The notes under the pieces: generated by a model
Database searches by the model: none
Seen by the model: the letters and a program-made list of their open reading frames with translations, nothing else
Told to the model about the DNA's origin: nothing
Origin: Gyrodactylus bullatarudis
Lineage: Eukaryota; Platyhelminthes; Monogenea; Gyrodactylidea; Gyrodactylidae
DNA length: 64,000 nt
Reading direction: 5' to 3'
Assembly (NCBI GenBank): GCA_012064415.1
Contig: SSNU01000127.1
Location: 513,152 to 577,151 of the forward strand
Shown: piece after piece, positions 34,210 through 45,660 of the stretch
Numbering within the stretch: the first letter of the stretch is position 1
Layout: every line of letters begins with the position of its first letter
Made by a program: the position numbers and the translations under genes

Positions 34210-37200
34210 TCAGCTTACTCGTAATTTAATTGATTGCCTTTCAGTCGGTTGGTTGATCATTTTCATCCGGTTATTCTTGAGTTTACTCATTTGACCCTGA
34301 TTAACCAGAGGTTCGTAATCACTTTGGATATTCTCATATCGGGATAACTCTGATGGGCTTCCTTGATTTACAGATTGGCTAGCATTTTCATTTGAGACTT
34401 TTACAACAGCATAGTCTCCGTATTCTTTTGTAAATCCTCCGATCAGTCGTGGCTTTGCATCGTTAGAATCTCGATACGCCTTCATTGTCGTTTTTTGTTG
34501 TCGATCATCACCATTTAATGATGTTTCTTTTCTGGTGTTTAGAACATTATTTTGTTGTTTCTTCTAAAGAAGGGAAATTTTAAATACTTTTTACTTGTTG
34601 ATATGAATAATTTATGATTAAAAATAGTCATAACTTTGTTACACCCAACTCACTGAATGTTGATCTTTTGGTTCGTGAAAATGACCAAGTTTTTGTTGAT
34701 ATGCGGGATCAGGTGGTGTTGAATTCATAATATTATTATTTAGATCCAAATGTCTGCTATGACGATCAGTTAATTCCTCATTGCTAGATTGATAGGCTGA
34801 TCGATTCCTAACTTTTCTTGGGACTTTTCGATAGTCATTTATATTCCTATTCAAGTGTACCGGATTATGGGGATGTATTATTACAGCATCGGTCATTTTT
34901 GGTCGTTGACTTTCAACTCTAGTATGAGCGTTCCTATGCTCTGGTATACGAGGACGATATTGGGAATAATTTTGAGAATGTCTCTGATATCCTCCAGTTG
35001 AGGCAATGAAATTTTCCGGAAAACGAGGACTTGACTTCTTCCTCGAACTGACTGGTGGTAGGTAGGTTGGATAGAAACTCTCCGGTGAACGATATAGTTC
35101 CTGTAATAATAATAACACATGATTAAATCTATCAAAGCCAATGGTAGATTTCAACCAATGAAATTTTTCTAAAGAATTATTTATTAAAACTAATAATTTC
35201 TCCTGTTATTGTGAAGAATTACACTTATTTTCTGATTTTTTCTTTGAAGATAAATGAAAATCTGGCTGTATCATTGAGTGAGTTAATGACCTACACTGAG
35301 ATCATTTGAAACCTACATCGGTCTATAATTGTATTAAGATGATCTATTTGAGAAAGCCTTTCTTCTTTTTGAGTTATGATTCACCTTCGTCACCTAATCA
35401 TTAGATTATTCACTGTAACAATTTTTCACCTGATGCTTCTCTCTATTACCTCAATTTTCTATTTTTTTCAACAAACAGATCAAATACACTGAAATAGTCA
35501 TAATAGAAGTGATAATACATAAAGGAAGACAGTAATAAAAATACCAATCTTAAGCTTTTACAAGCAAAATTTTTGATTGTTGAATGGAAAGAGATCACCA
35601 GCTTAGACTAGGAGGTTAAGATGCGAAACCTTGTAAGGTTATCGCAAGGATAAAGCAGAAAAAAATATAACAATAATACTGTTTATATACTGTATATCTA
35701 TATAAATAAGCCATTTATATACACAGAATCAGGATCATCATTTCTTACTCTAAAATTTGTTTATAAAAAAGGTTTTATGAAATAATTGGTTATGGCGCTA
35801 ATGTATATTACAAAGCTAACATTTAACCATTGTTTTGTTTTTTTAAAAGATTTTATTATTTTGAATCCTATTCAAGTTTGATAGATTAAGAAAACCGTGT
35901 AAACGGTTCCTGATTTACTGTTCAGAGACAGTTAACTAAACAAGATTGATAATCCTGTAACTTTTAGCTTGGCATTTAATCAGGAATAATTAATTAAGAG
36001 AGTTATCTTACTTTTAAAATCAAGCCCTAAAATATTTTTACAGAAGAACAGAAAATCACTGTTATAAAGGCACCAAATTTTCGTGTAAAAAAAGTTAACT
36101 TGATAAACTGGCAATTAACAAAGATTTAGTGGCTTTAATGTAGTGTTTAACCAAGAGAAATATTAGAAACAAAACCTACTCTGGGTTTTCCACTGATAAA
36201 TAAATTCACTGACTCCAAGAAAATGTCAAAGACTCGATTTCTTCTTCGATTACTCTCGGACTCGGGAGAGTTATTCAAACTATTTGATTTTGCATTAAAT
36301 TTTAAATTCCCAATATGACGGGCAGTTAGTTGATTAGTTCTTGGATTGAATGAGTCATCCAGTTGATAATAACTGGCTAAAAATCTTAAATGCTTAACAC
36401 TCCTCGTCTTGGGATAGGTGTTTACAACAGAGGCTGGGATAAATCCATCATAATTAAGTGATTTTATTGAGTTAACCTGGTAAAATTCATTGTATTGCAT
36501 TTCTCCAGGACAAAATTGAACCAAGAAACCCTCGATAATGAGAAAGGGCTTTTTATATATTTTTAAAAGATTTTTTATATTTTAAATACATCAAGTGAAC
36601 AAAAGAACACTTGTACAGCATACTTTTACAGTACTTTTTATTACACTTTAAACTTTTCAGTAGTAAAAAGCTCTTGAATAATTGATAACTTTTAAGAGAA
36701 AAAAGAAAGAAAAAATCATATGATAAAAAATATATTAATATACAATGGTATATTTGTTATTTTATTTATGATTATACTTTAAAGTATATAGGTGAATTTT
36801 TTTAAATAAGAATCATAACCTTTTGCTTTATAATATAAAGTTTATATTGCTGTAATAAACGACAAACAATTGTAATTTCCTGCCTCAAAGTAGCTAACAT
36901 TATTTTCTAATAGATGAATTGAACTTTACTTTCATATTTCATAATTCCGTGCTTGGTTTTGGCCTCTGAAAACATGCTCAGTTTGCTTCGGTTTTCAAAT
37001 ATTTCTATGTACTTGAACCAAAAATTAGTTTTTTATCAGCCTATTTTGAAAATTAATGTCTAATTGACACAATTAGAATTAGGAACCAATATATTGTATT
37101 TGAAGTAAAAAAAACTTTTAGACTTGTCACTTTAGATAAATTTTCACAAGTGACCCTTGATCACCAAGGGTATTTCATTAATTATATATTGGAAATACAA

Positions 37201-37772
37201 TTTCAGTCGATTAACTTACTATAAAATTTCCTATTAGTATAAACATAAAAGCTCTCTAGCCTCTCTAAAAAGAACAAAAACGTCTCAAAGCAATATCATA
37301 GTATTTTCTGGGTATTTTCAATTAAAAAGTGTCCTTTTATGCCATAAAATGGCGTCATGTCTTGTTCATACTATTTACTTTGTTGCTATGGTGATCAGAT
37401 TTTGATTCGTGATATCAACTTTTAAGTAAAGCCTCTTCGAGATTTAGACTGTTTGAACCTAGATCTCTTGATCTGGAAGCCAGCTTTTAGGTGGACCCAT
37501 GATTTTCTAAAACCATATAAGACCTCTCTATTCTCTACAATAAACTTGATTTTAAATTTTAGATAGGTTAAATTCCGAGTAAAAATTTGATATTTATTCA
37601 GATTAAGGAATATAATAATGTTCTCATTTTTCTGGACCGTTGTGGCTACAACTAACTGTATTCCAAATGATAAACTATTCAAAATTGAGTTGATATTTAC
37701 CTTATGATCGAAAGATAAGGAGAAAATCTGTATTTGAAAATCATTCCCATTCAAAAGATACCAACAGAACAT
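34210..37772 (-). CDS. SH3-domain protein exons, possibly the 5' part of the MRL gene
   Basis: Exons: 37772-about 37701 (ATG, MFCWYLLNG to SLSFDHK, donor AAG|GTAAAT), 36530-36180, 35100-34654, 34563-34219. Phase 0 at every junction. The first two exons together resemble an SH3 domain: SLSFDHK as the ALYDY strand, CPGEMQYNEFYQV as the EL...GD strand, YDGFIPASVV as the G.(F/I)P..(Y/V)V strand. The rest is disordered, Arg/Ser/Asn/Pro-rich, with no known domain. The last exon either stops at TGA (34210) or splices at CGA|GTAAGC (34219/34218) in phase 0 to the MRL exon at 32214. The sequence alone does not decide. The first exon is the weakest part, because the SH3 is short and acidic residues typical of the RT loop are few. 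Confidence 0.5.
34654..35100 (-). CDS. SH3 protein gene, long disordered exon
   Basis: 447 nt, phase 0. Acceptor TTATTATTACAG, donor TCA|GTGAGT. Rich in Arg, Ser, Pro, Asn and Tyr (SPESFYPTYLPPVSSRKK). Clear splice sites and codon-like composition support it as coding. Confidence 0.65.
36180..36530 (-). CDS. SH3 protein gene, exon with C-terminal half of SH3
   Basis: 351 nt, phase 0. Acceptor TTTCTCATTATCGAG, donor AGA|GTAGGT. GEMQYNEFYQV and YDGFIPASVVNTY fit the last strands of an SH3 domain; a Ser/Asn/Arg linker follows. Confidence 0.6.
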
Positions 37773-37966
37773 GGAGAGGAGATTTTATCTCGAACAAGAC
37801 TATCTTTGAAAAATCAATAAGCAAAAAAGAGACAGAAAGCAGAGAATAATTTTTCCAATGTCAAAGCAATGAGAATAAACGGTTTTATTCTCTCAATTTT
37901 CAGGTTTGTCAGTTTTTTTTAAAAACCTTGCTGTTTTATCAATCAACGGAGTTGGCTATAGCCAGT

Positions 37967-38222
37967 AGACTTGGAAGAAATTTTGCAAAATTACTTAAAT
38001 CGCCCATCGATATGAAAAAAACTAATCTTCAAGTATTTAAATATAATCCCACCAAATTTCGCTTCAAAATACCTTTCCATGCTTCTGGAATAAGATAAAC
38101 AAAATTGTGAAAATTTTCTAATTTAAAACGTTTTTTGGTGGGATTATATTTAAATACTTGAAGATTAGTTTTTTCATATCGATGGGCGATTTAAGTAATT
38201 TTGCGAAATTTCTTCCAAGTCA
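37967..38222. mobile_element. Foldback MITE, family AGACTTGG, copy 1
   Basis: TIRs of about 90 bp: AGACTTGGAAGAAATTTTGC at the left, the inverse at the right (AAATTTCTTCCAAGTC), with CGCCCATCGATATGAAAAAA and ATTTAAATATAATCCCACCA in both arms. Short centre, non-coding. Flanks ATAGCCAGT and ATAACCAGT may be a decayed 9-bp duplication. Confidence 0.8.
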
Positions 38223-38583
38223 GTAATAACCAGTAATCAAATCGGAAGCAAGTTTTACCCCAGCAACAGTTTCATAATTGGCTAGACCTGAAACTAGCAA
38301 GAAGTCTGCTGGAGGTAATCAAGTGACAAGCCAACCTTTAGTAGTAGCTCCGGTAGGAAAGAGAAAAAAGAAATGTCTCAATTTGGATCTCAGACTTTAG
38401 AGTTATACGATTTTACATTTATTTACAGTATAGTCATTAAATAAAACCTTATTAAATTAAATGAAAAACTTTGAGGAATTTTTCCAATTTAGAGTGTATT
38501 ATTTTCAAGGTATGTTAGTCAAAATATACTTTATGAGTTCAGAATCCAAAGAAATTATTTTCAAATATCCCCAATAGTGGCAA

Positions 38584-38728
38584 GTAAATATATGTTACCG
38601 TTAATCTCGTTACTCTTGATAGTCTTAACCGAGTAACAAGTTTAACAAACCATTCCGTTAGTCTTAAGACTACCTGATAGTCCTAAGACTATCAAGAGTA
38701 ATAAGATTAACGGTAACATATATTTGTC
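38584..38728. repeat. Small hairpin MITE (GTTACCGTTAATC arms)
   Basis: ATATATGTTACCGTTAATCT at the left and its inverse AGATTAACGGTAACATATAT at the right (one base differs in the next stretch), plus ACTCTTGATAGTCTTA inverted inside. The whole 145 bp folds into one hairpin. Confidence 0.75.
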
Positions 38729-39766
38729 ATGATATCAATATATTCTGATGAAAAAAATCAGTTTCTCTTTAGAATCAAATGAAGAAGAAAATCAATTTTT
38801 GTACACGCAGAGAGGAATTTGAGCTTTTGAGCAAAATTCTTCAAAAAATGTTCTTGTATCAAAATAAAGTACTTGAGTGCAGAGTAGAATCTCAGAGATG
38901 GCTAATATAAATAAATTTGTAGGGTATGTCTAATAATTTCTCTTCTCCAAGATCTCCATACACTTGTTCTTATTTATTTTTAAACATACGCCGTAACATA
39001 GACGAATTATCTCTCTTTCTCTCTCTCTCAACTTATGATCCATGGTTGCTAGGTTATTTCCATTATAATTTTCTTATTTATTTACAAGGGTATAGAGTAA
39101 ATTTCAATTCAGTATCCCACTTCTCGCTGCTAGTTTTATGAATTAATCAAGAAAGTCACACTGAAAGGTTACCATTCACTTTCTGTGATGTTGCTAGATC
39201 TTGCATAAATCATAAAGAGGAATAGTTGTTTTTTATAATCTTCAGTAAAATATTTGTGAAAATAGAATTAAGCCTTGTCTATCCACGCAATTTCTTCAAT
39301 AACGGAAATATTTTCTTTTCTGATCATACTGGAACAATGAAAAGTTTTCAGTCCAACTTCTTTGATCAAAGTCAACTCTAATACTATCAGGTCAACTATC
39401 AGACTAACCAGAATAATGTATGTAAAAAATTTTCTAGGTGATAAAGGGTACAAGTCATTATATTTGTTTTAAGGTTTTTGTAATTTTGAAGAGTTTTTCG
39501 ATAGGAATACTAAATTTTTTAGACAAAATAGAATAGAATTCAGATAATAAGCGTCTCATCCACAAGATAAGGTACAAGACGATCACAGTGTAGAGAAGTC
39601 TGGAAGAATTTTTCTTTGTTTTAATCAATAAAACAGCTGAAAAAACAAATTTGGTCCAACAATTCATAGAAGCAATAAAACTAATCAATAAACCTTAGAT
39701 AATAAGAGTAGAATTGGTAAACATCTCTACCTAGAAAGTGACCTATCTTCTAAAAATTTTATTAAT
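38729..39766. other. Intergenic spacer with a short pyrimidine tract
   Basis: No supported gene. A (TC)n-like tract lies at 39010-39030. Open frames here are hydrophobic, AT-driven and without family signal. Confidence 0.4.
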
Positions 39767-39774
39767 AGAAAATT

Positions 39775-40540
39775 AGGGTTAATTCCAAAAAAATTTCCCA
39801 CGGAAAAAAATTTTTATGAATAATGTAACTAGAAATAATTTTATTCAGCACTGAATCTCATTACACTTTTTGCTCTTGATTTTTACGGCTTTTACATGGT
39901 CCTCCACGTTTTTTATTTATTCTGTTCAAGTTACGACTTCTTCAGATTTTCGGCGTCACAGACCATGATAATCTCCGAGTAAGCAGCTTTCAAGGGGATT
40001 ACTTTTTATTCATTTGAGACATACTTTTCCGTAGGAACTTCAAACTTATTAGCCATGGAACTCAGATGTTAACAGGGATATCCATTAATTTTTGCAAAAT
40101 TACAAGAGCATTGTAGTTTTTTGAAATTGACAACGCTTCTTAATTCAATATTTCGATCTTGAGAAACATAAAATAGATCTTCTTTAGGGGTTCTATATAA
40201 GGAGAAAGTTCACTTTCAATTTTTGAATTGAAGTTAAGCCGTTATAAGAATTTATCTGACATATACGAAATTGTGATATTGAATGGATGTTTTCTCTTAT
40301 TTTCAATAGACTTGCATTCAGCAAAATTAGAAGTTAAAATCCCAAAGCGGCATTTAGAGAATACAAAGCTGGCCCAATTTGCGACAGAAATTTCACCAAG
40401 ATATTCTACAACATTTATAATTGTTTTGATGATAAGAGTTGAAATTTTCATTGGGTCATTTTTTGGGTAATTCTTGGAAAATTTTTTGGGATCATATTTT
40501 GAAAAAAAATTTTCTTGTGGTGTTTATAAGAATTAACCCT
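39775..40540 (-). mobile_element. MULE relic (family AGGGTTAATT) with SWIM zinc-finger remnant
   Basis: Ends AGGGTTAATTCC and AGGGTTAATTC (inverted), flanked by a perfect 8-bp duplication AGAAAATT (39767-39774, 40541-40548). On the minus strand near 40110-40020 the frame reads CSCNFAKINGYPC, a stop, then HLSSMANKFEVP, the CxC...C.H pattern of the SWIM zinc finger at the C-terminus of MULE transposases. Stops break the frame. Together this assigns the family to Mutator-like elements. Confidence 0.65.
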
Positions 40541-41023
40541 AGAAAATTAACTTCAATAAGAATCTTATCAAACAATCTCCATTGACTGACTAATTCCCAT
40601 CTATTATAATGATACTTTTATTTTCAAATTTTATAGAAAATACAAAAAATCGTGAATAACAATACGAATTTTCAGATCAAAATTTGATTTCAAGTGTATC
40701 GTAGAAATAGACAAAAGGATCTCGTCTGTTCATGATATTTTTTGTATTTATTCTCATTTCTTGACAAGTATAAGCTTCAGCATAAAAATAAGTATTTTGG
40801 ATAAGAGTTCAGAATAATTTCTCTTATTTTTCATGAATATTAGAATTTTGATAGGTTTTAAATTAGAAAATTTTCAAGAAAGGTATTTTGAAGCGAAATT
40901 TAGTCCCAGAGAATTTTTTTCATGACTCGTATTCAATCTTTTGTCTCTCTTTTGTGAATACGCTGATTACGAATCTACAGTTTTTTAACGCGATTAATTT
41001 TGGTTCAGAAGTTATCCATCAAA

Positions 41024-41360
41024 AAATGACCTATTTACTAGATCCAAAACAATTTAGTTTTGTAGCTTTAGTAGATAGAGTTCAGGAGATTGCATATTTG
41101 AATTCTGGAGGTATGACTCCTTGATAAGAGTTATCTTACTTTTTATCCATGACCCTGGGAAATAGGTTTTCAAAAAAACGTTTTAAACAAAAAATAATGT
41201 TTGAAAAATATCAACTCTCTTTGAATTAGTATAGTGCGATTTTGACAAATGATAGAGCCAAGATCTTTGCGTATTCCAGGAGATTAATAAATTTCCTATC
41301 GAATGGGTGCTAAACGAAGTATTTTTTGATGCTTGAATGAATAATAATGAGTTGCTAAAA
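41024..41360 (+). repeat. Interspersed coding repeat R1, copy 2
   Basis: Plus-strand partner of 27838-28075. The reading frame from 40888 is open for 78 codons and ends in the conserved block MTYLLDPKQFSFVALVDRVQ and a stop at about 41122. The 3' tail (TGACCCTGGGAAATAGGTTT) is shared too. Origin unknown. Confidence 0.55.
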
Positions 41361-41387
41361 GAAATAACCCAGTGGGACTTTAAGGGT

Positions 41388-41466
41388 TAAATACTTGAAG
41401 ATTGGTTTTTTCATATCGATGGGCGATTTAAGTAATTTTGCAAAATTTCGTCCAAGTCTAACATAT
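41388..41466. repeat. AGACTTGG family, solo right arm
   Basis: AAATACTTGAAGATTGGTTT, ATCGATGGGCGATTTAAGTA and CGTCCAAGTCT match the right arm of the MITE at 37967-38222. The left arm is missing. Confidence 0.7.
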
Positions 41467-42278
41467 ATTAAGAGTAGTAATTTAGATCATCTCTCTTGTC
41501 AGTTTCTAACCCAAGGTCGGAAAATCAGAAAGAAAGCAAAAAATGTAAAATGCAATTCGTAATAATAATCTCTTCAAACTTTTAAAAATAGACTGTAATT
41601 AAAATTAAAACTTGAACCTACAGTATTTAATTCACTATATAGTTTTCAGGTCTTTGCAAGCATTTTACAAATAACCGGGCTTACTTGTACCTGTTTTTTG
41701 ATGTAATAAATTTTCAGTGTCCTTATCAAAATAAAAAAATATGGGGTCAAATCAGAGAAAAGTAGTTCTCTGCATTCACACATGAATAGGACAGTTATTT
41801 TTCCTGCCAACATATGATAATATTGTTGAGAACAGCATTCAAGAGGCTATCTGTCTCGGAGTAGGTCTTTTGATGAAAATCATCATTCTTAAATTATTTT
41901 AACATTGTTCCATTAAAAAATTCTCAATCAGTTTTACGTTTCAGAAATGATAATTATCACCAATTATTGTAGAACTGGCATAATAATCGAGCCATGATTA
42001 GTTATTTTTTACTCGAAGAAAATTTCCTATTAACCAAATTTTAATACAAGATACTGAATATTAGACTTGGATGAAATTTCGTAAAACTGATGAAACCGCC
42101 TGTAATCTTGTTTAAATAATCTTTGAGCTATTTCTAAATCATTCCACCATGTCTGGCTGAGTGAACTCTTTAAATGATTCTTGTATCATATAAACAAAAT
42201 TTTGGAAATTTTCATATTTTGAACGTTTTTTATTTTAATATTTATTAATTATATCGGATTTTATTAACTTTATGCATG

Positions 42279-42640
42279 TGGTGGTCGGTATTAATGAAGA
42301 AGAGATTGTAGTTGGAGGAGCCATATATTGTTATTAAAGGACTGTATAGTTGTGTTGTGTGAATATAATAAAGGCTAATAAAATTATGTTACAGAGAATG
42401 ACAAGATAAAGTTATGATTTTGATGACTTACCACGAGGTGTACACAGAGAAATATGAACTGTGTACCCACGTGATTAAACAAATTAACCTCCTTCATTTC
42501 TATTGGTTAAGGAAGGTTCTGTTCTCTGATTGGTTAATAAAGAATTTGTACAAAATGGATTATTGAATTGATGTTACTATTGGTTAGTAGTATTATAAAT
42601 AATAATATAAATGTTTCATGATTGTAACATTGCTGTTACA
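42279..42640 (-). repeat. 3' LTR
   Basis: 362 bp, TG...CA. Matches the 5' LTR except for one substitution and a 2-bp indel near 42300. Three CCAAT boxes on the minus strand, an E-box CACGTG-like core (CCACGTGA), and an 8-bp inverted repeat GTACACAG...CTGTGTAC spaced by 11 nt. Preceded by TGCA (42275-42278). Confidence 0.95.
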
Positions 42641-42655
42641 TTTCACCCCGTGGGC
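42641..42655 (-). other. Polypurine tract
   Basis: CACGGGGTGAAA directly 5' of the 3' LTR on the coding strand; the pol stop TGA lies within it. Would prime plus-strand synthesis. Confidence 0.7.
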
Positions 42656-45600
42656 GAAGAAATTAAACAAGGTTTAAGTCTGTCTAGGGAGATATTGTCC
42701 GGGCCTTTGTCAGTCTCGATTGTGTAGTATTTCTCGTGCCTTTGAATTATGGGATATGGGCCTTTGTATTTCGGGATGAGACAGTTTGACCAAACGTCTT
42801 GTCTTATGTAAACCTCTTTACATGATTCGAGTTCTTTCGGGATGTAGATTTTGGTGTCATCCTTGATCCTCGTCGGTTGTGGGTCAATATGTTTCAACAA
42901 TTGTGCCAGATAGAATTTGATTTCCTCTTCATTTTGTTCTCTAGTACTTGGGATCACTGTACCTGGGATTCTCATACTTTCTCCATAGACTAATTGGGCG
43001 GGGGAGAATTTTTGGTCTGATCCTTTCGCATTTCTCATGCCTAGTAGTACCATTGGCAGATGTTCAATCCAGTTCATATCTTCTGCTGCTCTCAGTGCAT
43101 TTTTCAATGTTCTGTGTGCTCTTTCGTCCAGGCCATTGCATTTCGGGTTATATGCTGTGGTTGTTTGATGTTTTATGCCCATTCTTTTGCAAAATATTTT
43201 GAATTCATTTGAGGTAAATTGTCTGCCTCTGTCTGTGATGATCTTTTCTGGGGTTCCAAAGCGTGCGATCCATTGAAGTTCTAGCTGTTTGATTACCGTA
43301 CTCGATGTCATGTTCTCTATAGGAATGGCTTCTGTCCATCTGGTGTATCTATCAGTGATTGTGAAGAGATGCTTGAAACCTTGAGATTCGGGTAGGTCTG
43401 TCATGTCAGCGTGGATAACTTTGAACCTTTCGGTGGGCATAGGAATTTGACCTGGTTGAGAAATTGTGTGTCTCGTGACTTTTGCTGTTTGGCATGCGTG
43501 ACATTCTTTGCACCAGTTTATGATGTCAGCGTTCATCCTAGGCCAATTATACCTTTCTTTGATCATTCTCAGAGTTGCTTTTCTTCCTGGGTGATGTAGA
43601 CTATGGATCTGAGTGAAGCATTTTTCTCTGAGGGCCTTTGGTAGGACTGGAACAGGAGTTTTTTCTTTGGTTACATAAATCTCTTCGTCTTTCCATTTCT
43701 TTCTCTCGAATTTGCCTGAATTGTTGCTCATTATTGACAGGAATTGGGCGTCGTCCTGTTGAGCTTTGAGTATCTCCTTCTCTGTGAGGATTTCCAGGTT
43801 TTGATACGTGGCGTTGCAGGTTCTTCGGCTTAGTATATCTGCTGTTTTATTGTCTTCACCTTTTATGTGCAGTATTTCAAAGTCAAATTCTGATAACTTT
43901 TGTAGTTGTTTTCTGATTCGACTCGAGTTTTTTTCTGTCGGATTTTTGATCGCTTGAGTCAAAGCCTTGTTGTCAGTATGAATGTGGAATTTGTTGTGTA
44001 GGAGGTAGTGCGGGAATTTTTTCGTGACTGCCTCGAATACTGCTAGGAGTTCTTTATCGAAGATCCAATAGTTTAGCTCTGCTTGTTTTAGACATCTGGA
44101 GAAAAATTTTATGGGTATTCTTTTTTCTCCTACGTGCTGTTCCAGGCTTGCTCCGATTGCGAGTTCCGATGCGTCGGTGTAGAGATGGAAAGGAATTTCA
44201 AAATTAGGTGGAGCTAGTTTCGGGATCTGCTTGAATCGTTCTTTTATTTCTTTGATGTCGTTGAGTTGGTTCTCTTTCAGAGTTATTGGTTTTGATATGC
44301 GTTTCTTCTTTGATTCTGGTACAAGTTCGCTGTACAGGGATGATGATATTTTTGCATAGTCTTTGATGTAGCTTCTGTAGAATGAAAACATTCCTAGCAT
44401 TTTTCTCAGTCCTCTTACAGTCGTTGGAGGTTGTACAGTGTCGATTGCTGCTAGGTTTTGCGGATCTGGTTCGATGGATTTGTGTCGAATCTTATGGCCA
44501 AGGAATGTTATTTCGTCTTTCATTAGTTCACATTTAGCTAGCTTTATCTGTATTTTGTTCTCTTTCAAGATGTTGAATAGGTCTTGTAGGTGTGTGATGT
44601 GTTCCTCTTTGTCAGCGCTGAAGATGATGATGTCATCGATGTAACAACGTAGGAATGATTTACCTTGCAAGATGGAGTCCATATATCTTTGAAATGCTGG
44701 TGAGCTGTTTTTGAGACCATAAGGCATTCGCATGTATTCGAACAGTCCGAAAGTTGTTTTTATGGCAGTGTACGGAATGGATTTTTCATCAAGTTCAATC
44801 TGGTGAAATGCTTTGACTAGATCAATTTTGGAGAATACTTTGCCATTTGAAGCTGCTTGTGTGATTTCATCTGGATTTGGGATGCAATATTCATCTTTTG
44901 TCGTGATTTGGTTCAATTTTCTGTAGTCGCCACACAATCTGAGTTCGTTGGTGTCTTTTTTTGGAACACAAATTAGAGGTGATGCATATGGAGAGTTCGA
45001 CCGTCTACAAATTCCATTTTCAATGAGTTCTTCAAACATTTGCTTGGCTAGGCTTTCTGTTTTTGGATCTAGAGGAAATGGTTTTTTGCATGATATTGAT
45101 TGGTTGTGCTCAAGGAGGATTTGGTATTTCGGTGCTGAGTTTGGAAGGCATTTATTGCTGCACATTTGTTTGTTGTAGTCATCCAGTATCTTTTGTAGTC
45201 GTTCATCTAAGTTTTGGTTTGGTTTGACAATTTTGATGCTGTGTACTGTGTTTGAGTCATCGGTTGTTGTTGATTTGGCTGTCTTTCCTCTTTTATTGTC
45301 TCTGATAGAACGGCTCTTAGGATCAATGGATATGTCGAAGTGAGTTAAGAAGTCAATTCCTATGATATTGACGTTTGTGTCTGCTATTATAAATTTCCAA
45401 GACATCTTTGTATCAAGACTGAGTTCTACTGAGGCTAGGGTTAGACCGTAAGTCTTTATAGTCTGGTTATTGGCGGCATAGATTTCGGAGTTGAAATCTT
45501 GTATGATATTGAATTTGGTCTTCAGTCGCTTCGATAATATGGATATTTCAGAACCTGAGTCGATGAGGAAAGTTGTATTGAGGATGTTATCATATACATG

Positions 45601-45660
45601 TATTAGTGATGATGAAAATTTGACGGTTTTATTACCTGCATGGTTAACCGTCTTTACCAT
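42643..45660 (-). CDS. pol: pol polyprotein (PR-RT-RNase H-integrase), first Met to stop 1005 aa
   Basis: Enzymes for cDNA synthesis and integration. Aspartic protease: FLIDSGSEISIL, D at about 34. Reverse transcriptase: SPYASPLICVPKK, RLCGDYRKLN, and catalytic CYIDDIIIF at about 340-343. RNase H: LYTDASELAIGASL (about 492). Integrase: H-H-C-C zinc finger (HSLHHPG... CKECHACQ, about 690-725), then the D,D-35-E core (HADMTD about 752; ITDRGRQFTS; GLDERAHRTLK about 844). All key residues are present and the frame is unbroken. Expected expression is by -1 frameshift from gag, so the Met at 45660 is probably not the true start. The last codons overlap the polypurine tract. Confidence 0.95.
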   Translation of the reverse strand: MVKTVNHAGNKTVKFSSSLIHVYDNILNTTFLIDSGSEISILSKRLKTKFNIIQDFNSEIYAANNQTIKTYGLTLASVELSLDTKMSWKFIIADTNVNIIGIDFLTHFDISIDPKSRSIRDNKRGKTAKSTTTDDSNTVHSIKIVKPNQNLDERLQKILDDYNKQMCSNKCLPNSAPKYQILLEHNQSISCKKPFPLDPKTESLAKQMFEELIENGICRRSNSPYASPLICVPKKDTNELRLCGDYRKLNQITTKDEYCIPNPDEITQAASNGKVFSKIDLVKAFHQIELDEKSIPYTAIKTTFGLFEYMRMPYGLKNSSPAFQRYMDSILQGKSFLRCYIDDIIIFSADKEEHITHLQDLFNILKENKIQIKLAKCELMKDEITFLGHKIRHKSIEPDPQNLAAIDTVQPPTTVRGLRKMLGMFSFYRSYIKDYAKISSSLYSELVPESKKKRISKPITLKENQLNDIKEIKERFKQIPKLAPPNFEIPFHLYTDASELAIGASLEQHVGEKRIPIKFFSRCLKQAELNYWIFDKELLAVFEAVTKKFPHYLLHNKFHIHTDNKALTQAIKNPTEKNSSRIRKQLQKLSEFDFEILHIKGEDNKTADILSRRTCNATYQNLEILTEKEILKAQQDDAQFLSIMSNNSGKFERKKWKDEEIYVTKEKTPVPVLPKALREKCFTQIHSLHHPGRKATLRMIKERYNWPRMNADIINWCKECHACQTAKVTRHTISQPGQIPMPTERFKVIHADMTDLPESQGFKHLFTITDRYTRWTEAIPIENMTSSTVIKQLELQWIARFGTPEKIITDRGRQFTSNEFKIFCKRMGIKHQTTTAYNPKCNGLDERAHRTLKNALRAAEDMNWIEHLPMVLLGMRNAKGSDQKFSPAQLVYGESMRIPGTVIPSTREQNEEEIKFYLAQLLKHIDPQPTRIKDDTKIYIPKELESCKEVYIRQDVWSNCLIPKYKGPYPIIQRHEKYYTIETDKGPDNISLDRLKPCLISSPTG

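Noticed and set aside
39001..39035. CT-rich tract considered as a regulatory GAGA-type site
   Set aside because: Short and isolated, with no gene start nearby.
40228..40470. Two overlapping open frames on opposite strands
   Set aside because: Both lie inside the MULE relic, and neither shows transposase motifs in its own frame.
42948..45178. Several plus-strand open frames over the retrotransposon pol region
   Set aside because: They are antisense to a pol frame with intact protease, RT, RNase H and integrase motifs, and have no signal of their own.
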